The notes under the pieces: model-generated
The model's database searches: none
What the model was told of the DNA's origin: nothing
The model's input: the letters and a program-made list of their open reading frames with translations, nothing else
In this document: one piece after another, positions 45,693 to 55,611 of the stretch
How positions within the stretch are numbered: the stretch's first letter is position 1
Layout of the letters: every line of letters begins with the position of its first letter
Made by a program: the position numbers and the translations under genes
Source: Promethearchaeota archaeon
GTDB lineage: Archaea; Asgardarchaeota; Lokiarchaeia; Helarchaeales; RDOG01
Assembly: GCA_011365055.1 (NCBI GenBank)
Contig: RDOG01000002.1
Span: 317,425 to 381,424, forward strand
Direction of reading: 5' to 3'
DNA: 64,000 bases

Positions 45693-46703
45693 ATGCTTTT
45701 GAATTTAAGGGAAAAAAAGGTAAAAAAAATCAAGTTTATCGACACGGATATTGAAGTTACTCCAATCGGACTTGGAGTAATGCAATTTGGTGCGGGTCAT
45801 GGACTTCAAAAGATGATGTGGAAGGATAAAATTCCAGAGGATGTTAGAATTGGAATCGTAAAAGCCGCATTAGATGGGGGAATAAATTGGTTTGATACTG
45901 CAGCAATATATGGTGATGGTCGCTCTGAACAATATTTAGCAAGTGCTCTTAAATCGTTAGGAATAAAAGATAATGAGGTAATAATTGCCGATAAGTGGAT
46001 GCCCATTATGAAACATGCAAGTGATATAAAAGAAACAATCGATACTCGCTTAAAATATTTAGATGGTTATTCTATTGATCTATATCAAATTCATCAACCG
46101 CAATCTTTGTCTCCAATTAAAGAACAAATGAATGCGATGGCAGATTTAGTTGAAACAGGAAAAATTCGCTCGGTAGGCATTAGCAACTTTTTAAAAGATC
46201 AGATGATTGAAGCCTATGACGCTTTGAAGGATCGCGGATTATCCTTAGTTACAAATCAAATGCGTTACAGCTTACTTTATCGTTCAATTGAGAAAGACGG
46301 AGTATTAGAAACTGCAAAAGAACTAGGAATGAAGATAATTACTTGGTCACCTCTTGAAGAAGGGGTTTTAACAGGAAAGTATCATAAAGATCCTTCTCTT
46401 GCTAAAAATATTTCATATGCTAGACGGATGATGTATCCTTTCAGTAAAAATAAGTTAGAAAAAACTAGAAAATTAATAGAGGCGATGCAAGAAATTGCCA
46501 CGCGGTATGGTGCCACTGTGACTCAAGTTGCTCTTAATTGGCTCATTAATTTTCCCTCAAATAAAGGTCATGTTGTAGTAATTCCTGGGGCTTCAAAGAT
46601 TCACCACATTGAGCAAAACGTGGGAGCAATGTATTTTGAAATGTCAAAGGATGAAATGGAAATGCTTGATGATTTATCAAGACCTTATAATAAAATGAGT
46701 TAA
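45693..46703 (+). CDS. aldo/keto reductase (paralogue 1)
   Basis: TIM-barrel NADPH-dependent oxidoreductase. Seen: the tetrad motifs WFDTAAIYG (Asp and Tyr), ADKW (Lys) and YQIHQP (His), plus SVGISNF, a QMRYSLLYR stretch and VVIPGASKIHHIEQN near the C terminus. Length 336. GGAG sits close to the ATG; a TTG two codons later is also possible. It follows the SDR by 24 bases, so it is in the same operon. It is a close paralogue of the gene at 48197, sharing the N-terminal KVKKIK and the C-terminal PGASKIHHxEQNVGAMYF block. Confidence 0.88.
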   Translation: MLLNLREKKVKKIKFIDTDIEVTPIGLGVMQFGAGHGLQKMMWKDKIPEDVRIGIVKAALDGGINWFDTAAIYGDGRSEQYLASALKSLGIKDNEVIIADKWMPIMKHASDIKETIDTRLKYLDGYSIDLYQIHQPQSLSPIKEQMNAMADLVETGKIRSVGISNFLKDQMIEAYDALKDRGLSLVTNQMRYSLLYRSIEKDGVLETAKELGMKIITWSPLEEGVLTGKYHKDPSLAKNISYARRMMYPFSKNKLEKTRKLIEAMQEIATRYGATVTQVALNWLINFPSNKGHVVVIPGASKIHHIEQNVGAMYFEMSKDEMEMLDDLSRPYNKMS

Positions 46704-46773
46704 ATAATAAAATGTTTTCAAATATTTTTTTTACTATATTATAAAATATAAAAATAATTGGGAGAAAATAAGA

Positions 46774-47970
46774 ATGAACGAAGAATCTATTGTATATTGG
46801 GCACCCCCTATTGAATTTGTTGCATTAAAAAATACGAAATCAAACATGATTTCGAATAATTTAATTAAAACAAGACTAATTTTAGAAAAAATTCTTGATA
46901 ATATTAAACCAGGAGATAAGGTTGGAGTAAAGGTTCATGTTGGCGAGGCATATAATACTCGATATTTACGACATGATTATGTTCATGAAGTAGTCGATTT
47001 TATTACACAATTAGGAGCACACCCAACACTTATTGAAACTCAAGGATTAGGAATGAGAGTACAGCACATTAAAATGTCAGATGAACATGTAATCAGGTTG
47101 GGATTGAGGAAAACAGGAGAAGAACATAGAAAGATTGCACATCTTCATGGTTATAATGAATCTATTATAGGAGCACCACTTAAATTCATAGATGGAGAAA
47201 AAGGTATAGACAGAGAGATTGTTTCTATTTCTGGTCTTCAGTTGAATGAAGTGTCAGTTGCTGCAGGATTATTAGAATTTGATAAAATTGTCGTCATTTC
47301 TCATTTCAAGGGACATGGTGCAGCAGGATTTGGAGGCGCATTAAAACAATTGGGTATTGGATGCGTAACAAAAACAAATAAGTTCCGAGCACATTTTGAT
47401 AAACTTGAAGTAACTAAGAATTGTGACCCATCAAAATGTGGAAGTGAATGCATAGAAGCTTGCCCAATTAATGCCATTAAAATAGAAGATGGAAAAGCTA
47501 TCATTAATAGAGAAATTTGTCTTGAATGTACTGCATGTATGGAAAAATGTAAGACTAAAAGAGCAATTAGTTCAAAATGGATATTATTTGATTCTTTTGC
47601 AGAGCGATTTATTGATAATGCTTTGGGTGTAGTAACTTCTATCGGTCCTGAAAATTTCCGATATATAAATTTCGCATTTGATATTACCTTGAATTGCGAT
47701 TGTGTTTCGAATCCTAGCACACCAATAGTTCCTGATTTAGGAATTTATGGATCTAAAGATCCCGTTGCTATTGATAAAGCATGTATCGATGCAGAAATCA
47801 ATGCACCAGGAGTTCCTATGATGAATGATAAGGGAAATTGGAAAGAACCTATTAAGTCAGGAGTAGATAAATTTTCGGCATTACTTCCAACCTCGAATTA
47901 TAAATGGCAAATCGATGCAGCAGTAAAAAATAGATTAGGTACGACAAATTATAAGTTGATAAAGATTTAA
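46774..47970 (+). CDS. DUF362-domain protein with inserted ferredoxin domain
   Basis: Seen: an N-terminal DUF362 part (KVGVKVHVGEAYNTRYLRHD, VVDFITQLGAHPTLIETQG), then at about residue 213-265 a 2x[4Fe-4S] ferredoxin-like domain with CDPSKCGSECIEACP and CLECTACMEKC, then the rest of DUF362 to residue 398. The second Cys set is CxxCxxxxxCK, close to normal. DUF362/ferredoxin proteins are thought to be redox or cluster-handling proteins. It lies between the two aldo/keto reductases, suggesting an electron-transfer role for the set; that is inference. Confidence 0.85.
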   Translation: MNEESIVYWAPPIEFVALKNTKSNMISNNLIKTRLILEKILDNIKPGDKVGVKVHVGEAYNTRYLRHDYVHEVVDFITQLGAHPTLIETQGLGMRVQHIKMSDEHVIRLGLRKTGEEHRKIAHLHGYNESIIGAPLKFIDGEKGIDREIVSISGLQLNEVSVAAGLLEFDKIVVISHFKGHGAAGFGGALKQLGIGCVTKTNKFRAHFDKLEVTKNCDPSKCGSECIEACPINAIKIEDGKAIINREICLECTACMEKCKTKRAISSKWILFDSFAERFIDNALGVVTSIGPENFRYINFAFDITLNCDCVSNPSTPIVPDLGIYGSKDPVAIDKACIDAEINAPGVPMMNDKGNWKEPIKSGVDKFSALLPTSNYKWQIDAAVKNRLGTTNYKLIKI

Positions 47971-48196
47971 GTAAATTTTTTTATTTAAAATAAATGAAAT
48001 GTAAGGTGTAAATTATAAGAATTACAGGCATGAAAATAGAATTGGTTAAAAATTTAATATTAAAAGAAATTTAATATGATTTTTAGAGAATTTTTTTACA
48101 TTTAAACGGAAGAAATTTCCTTAAACAAAGAAATAAATACTAATATTTTCATTATGCTCCTTAAAATGATAATGAATTACTAATGGAGGGTCAAAT

Positions 48197-49186
48197 TTGG
48201 AAAAAAAAGTTAAAAAAATTAAGTTAACGGGTACGAATATTGAATTAACACCAATTGGACTGGGTGTTTGGCAATTTGCGGGCGGGCATGGAATGAATAG
48301 ATTCATATGGAATAAAGAAATTCCTGAAGACATTAGGATAGGTATTGTAAAAGCGGCTTTGGATGGTGGTATCAACTGGTTCGATACTGCAGAAGCATAT
48401 GGTGGCGGACGTTCAGAAAAAAATTTAGCAAGTGCACTTCAAGCACTTGGTATAAAAGATGAAGAAGTCTTAATCGCTACAAAATGGCTTCCAGTCCCGA
48501 GATTTGCAGGAAATATTAGAAAAAGTATAAAAGATAGAATAGCAGCTTTAACACCCTATTCCATTGATCTTTATCAAATCCACCAACCATATTCATTTTC
48601 TACAACAAAGGCACAAATGAACGCCATGGCTGATCTCATCGAACAAGGAAAGATTAAATCCATAGGAGTAAGTAATTTCTCAAAAAATAAGATGATTAAA
48701 GCATATGATGCATTAAAAGATCGCGGTTTACAGTTAGTTTCGAACCAAGTTCATTATAATTTGCTTCATCGAAATATAGAAAAGAATGGCATTCTAGAAA
48801 CTGCAAAGGAACTTGGGATCAAAATTATTTCTTGGGGACCGCTTAACCAAGGTGTGCTTGCAGGTAAATATCATAAAGATCCAAATCTCATGAAAAATAT
48901 CACTTTTATTAGGAGAAGAATCCACCCCAATATCAAGAAACAAATTAAAAGAACTAACAATCTAATGAATGTTATTGAAGAAATTGCTGCTGCACATGAA
49001 GTAACAGCAACACAAGTAGCACTTAATTGGTTAATTAATTTTAATAAAGGTACTATTTTGGCGATTCCAGGAGCATCGAAGATACATCACGTCGAACAAA
49101 ATGTAGGAGCAATGTATTTTGATTTGGCAAGAGATGAGATAGAACGATTAGACGAAATATCAAGACCATTCAGTAAAATAAGATAA
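48197..49186 (+). CDS. aldo/keto reductase (paralogue 2)
   Basis: Same family and layout as the gene at 45693: WFDTAEAYGGG (Asp, Tyr), ATKW (Lys), YQIHQP (His), SIGVSNF and AIPGASKIHHVEQN. Length 329. TTG start with GGAGGG upstream. A gap of 226 bases before it suggests its own promoter. The upstream gap (47971-48196) has only AT-rich DNA. Two similar reductases in one locus point either to different aldehyde substrates or to gene duplication. Confidence 0.88.
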   Translation: MEKKVKKIKLTGTNIELTPIGLGVWQFAGGHGMNRFIWNKEIPEDIRIGIVKAALDGGINWFDTAEAYGGGRSEKNLASALQALGIKDEEVLIATKWLPVPRFAGNIRKSIKDRIAALTPYSIDLYQIHQPYSFSTTKAQMNAMADLIEQGKIKSIGVSNFSKNKMIKAYDALKDRGLQLVSNQVHYNLLHRNIEKNGILETAKELGIKIISWGPLNQGVLAGKYHKDPNLMKNITFIRRRIHPNIKKQIKRTNNLMNVIEEIAAAHEVTATQVALNWLINFNKGTILAIPGASKIHHVEQNVGAMYFDLARDEIERLDEISRPFSKIR

Positions 49187-49226
49187 AAAATATATTTTTT
49201 TCCCTTTAAAATATTAAAAAGCAGCT

Positions 49227-50156
49227 TCAGAATTTTCTTATTAATTTGGATCTCAAGATTTCTGCCAATTCTCCCAATCTATTTGCAGTTGAAGAAATTT
49301 CTTCCATTGATGCCGTCTGTTCTTGCGCAGATGAACTTATTTCTTCCATTGAAGATGAAGTCTCTTCGCTTAAAGCGGCAGTTTCTTCGATATCCAAAGT
49401 TACTTTATTAACTAATTCAACAGTTTTTTCAATTTCTGAAATGATTTCGTTAATTTTTTCACCAGAATTTGACACGGCACCCTTGGATTCTTCCGCAAGC
49501 TTGCGAACTTCATCTGCAACTACTGCAAAGCCTCTTCCATGTTCACCTGCACGCCCAGCTTCAATAGATGCATTTAGAGCAAGCAGATTAGTTTGATCAG
49601 ATATATTTATTATGATGTTCATTATTTTTCGGATATCATTGCTTGAAGATTTGACTTTATTAGCTAATTCTTCTATTTTTTTTGAACTATCGTTTATGGA
49701 TTGTAATTTTTTTACTTGATCTTGAGATCCAGAAGTAACTTCTTCAGTAGCTGATGCAATTTCCTCAGCAGAAGCGTTAACTTCAGATGCATTAGCTGCT
49801 AATTCAGAAGATATGTTTGAAATATTAACGGATACTTCTGAAGATGAACTTATTTGGTCTGTGAGAGCAGATTGTTGTCTATCAATAATTCTCACAATAT
49901 AAAAAGCAAGTAATATAATCTCTATGATGAAGATAGGATACCCTAAAAATAATCCTCTTATATCATTTTGAAATGTACCAATTATCAATAAAAAATCAGT
50001 ACCTAATAGAAAGAAACTGAGACAAATTAATATTATTACCTTGAATTTGTATGATTTTATATTCTTCGTTTTAGTCATAAATAAAACTACAGCTAAAATT
50101 AAGAAAGTGCACAATAATATTACTATATAATTCCATTCAATAGCCACAGCTTGCAA
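49227..50156 (-). CDS. short methyl-accepting chemotaxis-type signalling protein (paralogue 2)
   Basis: Same layout as paralogue 1: three hydrophobic helices (about 8-27, 38-60 and 68-90), no HAMP or sensor domain, then the MCP coil with intact tip ([20 protein letters not shown]) and KVSSAEEQ-like Glu/Gln-rich flanks. The start is a TTG with GGTGAAA upstream. Its hairpin DNA (49495-49565) equals that of paralogue 1, while the stretch just before it matches paralogue 4, giving a mosaic. Confidence 0.88.
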   Translation of the reverse strand: MQAVAIEWNYIVILLCTFLILAVVLFMTKTKNIKSYKFKVIILICLSFFLLGTDFLLIIGTFQNDIRGLFLGYPIFIIEIILLAFYIVRIIDRQQSALTDQISSSSEVSVNISNISSELAANASEVNASAEEIASATEEVTSGSQDQVKKLQSINDSSKKIEELANKVKSSSNDIRKIMNIIINISDQTNLLALNASIEAGRAGEHGRGFAVVADEVRKLAEESKGAVSNSGEKINEIISEIEKTVELVNKVTLDIEETAALSEETSSSMEEISSSAQEQTASMEEISSTANRLGELAEILRSKLIRKF

Positions 50157-50487
50157 TATTTCACCAACCCTTCACATCTGAATTAAAATTCTTTCCTTAA
50201 AATCAAGATAAATTTGAAACCTATTTATTAAATATCGGAAGAATTTTTTTTTCAGAATTTCAAAAGAAATAATACAGCATTATTTAAAAATAAACATGTT
50301 GTTCGTATTTTTCAATAAGACTTATTTTAAGAATTTAGGAATCTTATGATATTTTTTTTATCAAATAAACATCAATTAAGATTTAGATTCAAAATTATTT
50401 GCTTAAAAAGAGTTAAGTTATATTTTAGTCATATTTAAATTTCTTTTCAAAATTCATAAAAAAAGGAGGAATTAGGATTTAAATTTC
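50157..50487. other. gap between two chemotaxis-type genes
   Basis: 331 AT-rich bases with poly-T runs near 50247 and 50353 and an A-run with AAAAGGAGG near 50460. No gene or RNA seen. It probably holds the promoter of paralogue 2 and the transcription end of paralogue 3. Confidence 0.35.
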
Positions 50488-51450
50488 CTATTTTTTCTTC
50501 TTAGATATTGAAGAACTACCTGAAGATTTTGTTAATAACTTGGATCTTAATGTTTCTGCCAATTCTCCCAATCTATTTGCAGTTGCAGAAATTTCTTCCA
50601 TTGATGCTGTTTGTTCTTCTGCAGAAGCACTTATTTCTTCCATTGAAGATGACGTTTCTTCACTCAAAGCTGCTGATTCTTCGATATCAAACGTTACTTT
50701 ACTAATTAATTCAACGGTTTGTTCAATTTGGGATATTATATCGTTGATTTTGTTGCCAGAATTTGCCACTGCTCCCTTGGATTCTTCAGCCAATTTACGA
50801 ACTTCATCAGCTACAACAGCAAAACCTCTTCCGTATTCTCCCGCTCGTCCAGCTTCAATAGAGGCATTGAGTGCAAGTAGATTAGTCTGATCTGATATGT
50901 TTATTATTATGTCCATGATTTTTCGGATATCATTACTTGAAGATTTAACTTTATTAGCGAATTCTTCTATTTTTTTTGAGCTATCATTTATGGACTGTAA
51001 TTTTTTTACTTGAGTTTGAGTCCCAACAGAAATTTCTTGGGTAGTTGCTGAAATTTCCTCTGCTGAAGCATTGACTTCGGATGCATTTGCTGCCAATTCG
51101 GAAGAAATATTTGAAATATTAACTGATGCCTCTGTAGATGCATTTAATTGGCTTTCAATAGAAGATTGTTGTTTATCAATAATTTTTACAGTATAATATG
51201 TAATTATCATAATAGTGATGATACCGATAGGATAACCAATTAACATTGCTCCTAACATATTTTGAAATGTTCCAGTAACGATTACGGCATCAAAGACTAA
51301 CACAACAAAACTTATACAAGTAAGTACAATTACTTTAAATTTTAAAGAATATATACTTTTAGTTCTAGTCATAAATAATAATGCGACGATAATTAAGCAT
51401 ATAAAAATCGGTACTAATATAAAAGTCCATTCTACTGGTATAATTTGCAT
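50488..51450 (-). CDS. short methyl-accepting chemotaxis-type signalling protein (paralogue 3)
   Basis: Three membrane helices, then the MCP coil with the tip [20 protein letters not shown] (Tyr where paralogues 1 and 2 have His) and a Ser/Lys-rich tail ([12 protein letters not shown]). No HAMP, no sensor domain. ATG start with GGTGGA upstream. DNA and protein are closest to paralogue 4; both end in a basic tail that may contact membrane or partner. Confidence 0.88.
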   Translation of the reverse strand: MQIIPVEWTFILVPIFICLIIVALLFMTRTKSIYSLKFKVIVLTCISFVVLVFDAVIVTGTFQNMLGAMLIGYPIGIITIMIITYYTVKIIDKQQSSIESQLNASTEASVNISNISSELAANASEVNASAEEISATTQEISVGTQTQVKKLQSINDSSKKIEEFANKVKSSSNDIRKIMDIIINISDQTNLLALNASIEAGRAGEYGRGFAVVADEVRKLAEESKGAVANSGNKINDIISQIEQTVELISKVTFDIEESAALSEETSSSMEEISASAEEQTASMEEISATANRLGELAETLRSKLLTKSSGSSSISKKKK

Positions 51451-52059
51451 GTACTTCCACCAATTATGTTTTTTAAATTTTACTCCCCTTGAGATGAGTG
51501 AAATACTAACAAAAATATACCCATACTATTTTTCAGAACGACAAAAAAAATAATATCCCATTATTTAAAAAATTATAGTTTTAAATCGTCATTATCATCA
51601 TTAGACATTCTAATTAATAATTGAAATTTTTCAATTCTCACAAAAATATATTATTTCTCCATTTTCTCAATAAAAATGTCCTCTTTTATCCAATTGATCT
51701 TTTAAACTGCCCTATATTAAAAAAAAAGAAAAAAAAAGGTTTTTTTTGGATTTTAAAATCCAAGGAAAATAACATGCGAGTTTTGGCTGAAAAGTAACAT
51801 CTGTTTTACTTTTTTTGGTTACTAAATTTTAATTTCTAAAATACAACAATGTGGACACGTGCTTTTATTTATCGGAAATTACTGGTATCCAAGAATTCTC
51901 AAAAGATGTGACCTTGAAAAATATAAAATGATTAAAAAAGCAAAAAAAAAAAGAAATAGAGATAAATATTCTTTTTTCACGCTTCTAATTTTGAGTTTTC
52001 ATTATCTTAAATTCTGTCTTTTTACCCTTTTCTTTTACATTAATCTCCCTATCATCTTT
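51451..52059. other. 609-base gap, no supported gene
   Basis: AT-rich with several long poly-A/T runs (51545, 51720-51745). Around 51840-51960 one plus-strand frame reads CGHVLLFIGNYWYPRILKRC followed by Lys-rich sequence, which looks faintly protein-like (two Cys, basic tail), but it has no ribosome site and runs into hydrophobic low-complexity sequence overlapping the next gene. It may be a degraded fragment. Confidence 0.3.
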
Positions 52060-53034
52060 TTATTTGGTAGTTTTTTTAAGATTTTTATCTTGTTTGATAT
52101 CTTTAATTTCATTTGTAAGCTTATTGATGGCCAATTCATTTCTCTTGTTCGTGGCTCGCAGCTTAATAGCGTAAATCGCAGTAATGCTAGCAACTAGAAA
52201 TCCAGGTAATACCATTGCGAGGAATATCAGATATGTAAATAAATCCAATACATTAGTATCGACTCCATCAGTACCATTCGTCCCATCAAATCCGTCGGTC
52301 CCATCAACCCCATCGGTCCCATCTTCACCTGAAGGCCCTGCTTCGGGATGAATGTTAATTGTAGTAACTTCTGTAAGTGATTGAGCGGTTATGATGTCGA
52401 AGTAATTTACTACTATGCGTTCACTATATCGAACAGAACTACTAGTGCTGACCAAACGAACAGTTCCATTATAAATACCCGTATTAATCCCCGTTTCGAC
52501 AAGCCTTATTGTAATTCCACGTGGATCAGTCACGCTAGTAATGTTCACCTCAGCCACGTTAACCGAGCTGGTATCTCCATCCATGCCTGTAAGATTCACG
52601 TGCAGGAAATATCCTGACGATCGGACTTGTATTTGCAATTCAATCGAAGTCACCGACATCGGAAACGTGTTCGGACCTTTTTGGATCAGGTACGTTTCCC
52701 CGGCAAAACTATCACGTGCATACGCCCCGATTAAAATGTCGTCATACCCATCGCCATTCACGTCGCCGGCGCTGCTTACGCAACATCCCGCAAAATTGCC
52801 AGATGCTTCACCTTCGAACGACGCGTTGGAGTAACTAAGATTCAGGTCGGGGATCAATGTTCTCACGTCTAGTGGATTGGGAACCGCGTTTCCAAGTGGA
52901 TTAGGGGTTGATTCTTCGATCGCAATTGCATTGACTTGAATTAACGGGATCAAGGTGAGAAACATTAAAGAAGCCGAAATTAATAGCATCATTGTTAAAT
53001 ATATTGAAGTTAATTTACTGTAAATACCTTTCAT
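52060..53034 (-). CDS. cell-surface protein with one FG-GAP unit, collagen-like stretch and C-terminal membrane anchor
   Basis: In order: a signal peptide or signal anchor (about 10-38), a single FG-GAP unit (VSSAGDVNGDGYDDILIGA, about 88-107), a beta domain with ETGINTGIYNGTV (about 125-225), nine Gly-x-x triplets rich in Asp/Thr (236-262), a membrane helix (about 264-292) and a charged coiled-coil tail (about 295-327). FG-GAP proteins normally have many units to build a propeller; one alone suggests contraction. Predicted on the outer face of the cell with the coil inside. GAGGTG before ATG 53034 decides the start. The 5' half is visibly richer in G/C (35 of 60 bases in 52741-52800) than its neighbours. 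Confidence 0.75.
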   Translation of the reverse strand: MKGIYSKLTSIYLTMMLLISASLMFLTLIPLIQVNAIAIEESTPNPLGNAVPNPLDVRTLIPDLNLSYSNASFEGEASGNFAGCCVSSAGDVNGDGYDDILIGAYARDSFAGETYLIQKGPNTFPMSVTSIELQIQVRSSGYFLHVNLTGMDGDTSSVNVAEVNITSVTDPRGITIRLVETGINTGIYNGTVRLVSTSSSVRYSERIVVNYFDIITAQSLTEVTTINIHPEAGPSGEDGTDGVDGTDGFDGTNGTDGVDTNVLDLFTYLIFLAMVLPGFLVASITAIYAIKLRATNKRNELAINKLTNEIKDIKQDKNLKKTTK

Positions 53035-53305
53035 TTTTTTCACCTCTTGTATATATTCACTCTAGTTTATATTCCTATAATTAAAAAGAATGATAAGAAC
53101 ATAGAGGATTTTCGATTTTTAATTTTTTTGCCAATTCATATTAAGAAAATAACACTCATTTACAGGATCTTTAAGACATTTTTTTTATCATTTAGTTGTT
53201 CTTATTTTACAAAAAGGAGAAAATAGTATCAATTCAAAGAAAATTGGAAGAAATGCTGCAAGAACATGAATACATACATGATCACCATGGTATTTTAAAA
53301 TAAAC

Positions 53306-54268
53306 TTATATCTTCTTCTTGGATACTGAAGAACTAATTGAAGATTTTATTGCTAACTTGGATCTTAATGTTTCTGCCAATTCACCTAACCTATTAGCAG
53401 TTGCAGAAATTTCTTCCATGGAAGCAGTCTGTTCTTCTGCAGAGGAGCTTATATCTTCCATGGCTGATGATGTTTCTTCGCTTAAAGCTGCTGATTCTTC
53501 GATATCCAAGGTTACTTTGCTGATTAATTCAACTGTTTTTTCAATCCTGGAAACAATTTCGTTGATTTTTTCACCAGAATTTGACACGGCACCCTTGGAT
53601 TCTTCAGCCAATTTACGAACTTCATCAGCTACAACAGCAAAACCTCTCCCGTATTCTCCCGCACGTCCAGCTTCAATAGACGCATTGAGAGCAAGTAAAT
53701 TAGTTTGATCAGATATATTTACAATGATATCCATTATTTTTCGGATATCATTACTTGAAGATTTGACTTGATTTGCTAATTCTTCTATTTTTTTTGAGCT
53801 ATCATTTATGGATTGTAGTTTATTTACTTGAGTTTGAATTCCAGATGAGATTTCTGCTGTTGTAGCTGCGATTTCTTCAGCAGAAGCATTAACTTCGGAC
53901 GCATTTGCTGCCAATTCAGAAGATATGTTCGAGATATTGACGGAAGCTTCTGAAGATCCTTTTAACTGACCTTCAAGAACTGATTGTCGATCTTCAACAA
54001 GTTTCACAACGTAATATGTATTTCCAATTACAACTACTAAACCTGAGCCATAACCAATAATCATTCCAAGAATATGAAAATTAAAAGTCACAACTACTAT
54101 TAAAACATCAAGAATCATAAACAAATAACCCAATGGAGTAAAAATAATTATTTTAAATTTTACAGATTTTACATCTTTAGCTTTTGTAAGTATTAAAAGA
54201 ATAACAATAAGTAAACCACAGATTATAGGGACGAAAATATAATTTAACCAATAGGGCAAATACTGCAA
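53306..54268 (-). CDS. short methyl-accepting chemotaxis-type signalling protein (paralogue 4)
   Basis: Same layout as the other three: membrane helices within the first 90 residues, no HAMP or sensor domain, tip [20 protein letters not shown], Glu/Ser-rich flanks and a [13 protein letters not shown] tail like paralogue 3. TTG start with GGTGAG upstream. Just downstream (about 53224-53301, plus strand) a short frame reads KLEEMLQEHEYIHDHHGILK, which may be a gene remnant. Confidence 0.88.
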   Translation of the reverse strand: MQYLPYWLNYIFVPIICGLLIVILLILTKAKDVKSVKFKIIIFTPLGYLFMILDVLIVVVTFNFHILGMIIGYGSGLVVVIGNTYYVVKLVEDRQSVLEGQLKGSSEASVNISNISSELAANASEVNASAEEIAATTAEISSGIQTQVNKLQSINDSSKKIEELANQVKSSSNDIRKIMDIIVNISDQTNLLALNASIEAGRAGEYGRGFAVVADEVRKLAEESKGAVSNSGEKINEIVSRIEKTVELISKVTLDIEESAALSEETSSAMEDISSSAEEQTASMEEISATANRLGELAETLRSKLAIKSSISSSVSKKKI

Positions 54269-54611
54269 AGCAACTCACCACACATTTAATTTTTTCGTTT
54301 TCTCTTCTTTTTCCCTAAAAACGAGTTAATAACTCATTATTGATATTCCCTATAATTTTTCAGAACTTATATTGAATAAATTTTACATTATATAAAAATA
54401 AATAGGTCAATTTTTCTATCTTTTTATAACACTATGGCAAGAGTCTCTTCAATTCTTTTATTTTATTGGATTAAAACCTATATATCAATATAAAATGTTC
54501 ATTTAATTTTTTATCTTTATTTATTCGTCCTAAAGCTTTTTATGGCAAAAAAATACGAGATTAAGAGTCAATTTCGATAGTTTTAATTATTAATTAACGC
54601 TTTAATAGTTT
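54269..54611. other. 343-base gap, no gene seen
   Basis: AT-rich. TATATATCAATATAAAA near 54479-54495 could be promoter sequence for the chemotaxis-type gene on the minus strand or a chance AT run. A 12-codon frame (ATGGCAAAAAAATACGAG start, about 54541) has no ribosome site and is not called. Confidence 0.35.
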
Positions 54612-55517
54612 TTAAAGCCCTGCAGTTACGTTTTTTTTGTATTTTTCCATTATTTTTTTGTATGTTGTCATATCTCCTTCTGAAGGAGGCTCAAGATCCT
54701 TACAAATATAATCCAAACCTAATTTTAAATATTTTGAAACACCTAATTTATGGAAAGGAAGTAAATCTACCCTAGAAACACATTTAAATTCTTTAATATA
54801 CATGCCAATCGATTCAATATTTTCTTCAAAAGCCGTGTATTGTGGTATGATTGGAATTCTTATCCATATTTCTTTTCTTAACTCATTAATTCTTCTTAAA
54901 TTCTCTAAGATTAATTTATTTGTAACCCCAGTATATTCTTTATGTTTTTTTTCATTAATAACTTTCATATCATATAAAACTAAATCTACGTGTTCCAAAA
55001 TTTTTTCTAATAATTCCCATTTACATGCTCCAGATGTATCCAAGGCAACATGCATTCCATGCTCCTTGCATTGTTTGAAGAATTCGATAAGAAAATCGTG
55101 TTGTAAGGTTGGTTCTCCTCCCGATGCGGTTATGCCGCCGCCGCTATTATTATAAAAAGGTTTATCTTTCTCTACTTCTTTTACTAATTTTTCAACAGTA
55201 ATTTCATATCCAATTAATTCTCGAGCTCCTGATGGACAAGCTTCTGCACAAATACCACAATTCGTGCATATTTCCCTATCAGTTATCAATCCTTGCTTGG
55301 TTGTTCGAATTGCTTTTTGAGGACATACTTTTACACATTCACCACAACCAATACACTTGATATCGTTCCAAACGATCTGAGGATGTGATTTAATGCTTTC
55401 TATGTTATGGCACCACAAACAATGAAGGGGACACCCTTTGAAAAAGACCGTGGTTCTTATACCCGGTCCATCTTCGATGGAATATCTTTGAATGTTAAAT
55501 ATCATTGCTTTCAACAT
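54612..55517 (-). CDS. glycyl-radical-enzyme activating radical SAM protein
   Basis: It would generate the glycyl radical on a partner enzyme. Seen: YSIEDGPGIRTTVFFKGCP with the radical SAM motif CPLHCLWC near residue 29, then two ferredoxin-type Cys sets (CIGCGECVKVCP and CTNCGICAEACP) inserted as in PflA/BssD/HpdA-type activases, ASGGEPTLQ for SAM binding and YDMKVIN. Length 301 is that of the two-extra-cluster subgroup, which serves enzymes such as choline lyase, glycerol dehydratase, benzylsuccinate synthase or hydroxyphenylacetate decarboxylase. No glycyl radical enzyme is in the window. Confidence 0.88.
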   Translation of the reverse strand: MLKAMIFNIQRYSIEDGPGIRTTVFFKGCPLHCLWCHNIESIKSHPQIVWNDIKCIGCGECVKVCPQKAIRTTKQGLITDREICTNCGICAEACPSGARELIGYEITVEKLVKEVEKDKPFYNNSGGGITASGGEPTLQHDFLIEFFKQCKEHGMHVALDTSGACKWELLEKILEHVDLVLYDMKVINEKKHKEYTGVTNKLILENLRRINELRKEIWIRIPIIPQYTAFEENIESIGMYIKEFKCVSRVDLLPFHKLGVSKYLKLGLDYICKDLEPPSEGDMTTYKKIMEKYKKNVTAGL

Positions 55518-55611
55518 AAAAGATCTAATCCATAATGTTGTAGTAAGAATTAAATCCTAAATTACTTTTAGTAAATTACGCTTGAAAAGATTATGGGATT
55601 GAGGTGTAATA

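Noticed and set aside
51859..52197. Plus-strand frame of 112 codons
   Set aside because: No ribosome site, low-complexity hydrophobic Lys/Phe-rich translation, and the last third overlaps the surface-protein gene on the other strand.
53224..53301. Short frame ending KLEEMLQEHEYIHDHHGILK
   Set aside because: It has an upstream AAAGGAG but no start codon at a workable distance and fewer than 30 codons; noted only as a possible remnant.
49246..53708. Plus-strand frames of about 116-129 codons opposite each chemotaxis-type gene
   Set aside because: They are antisense shadows produced by the Ser/Glu-rich codons of the signalling coil and recur in every paralogue.
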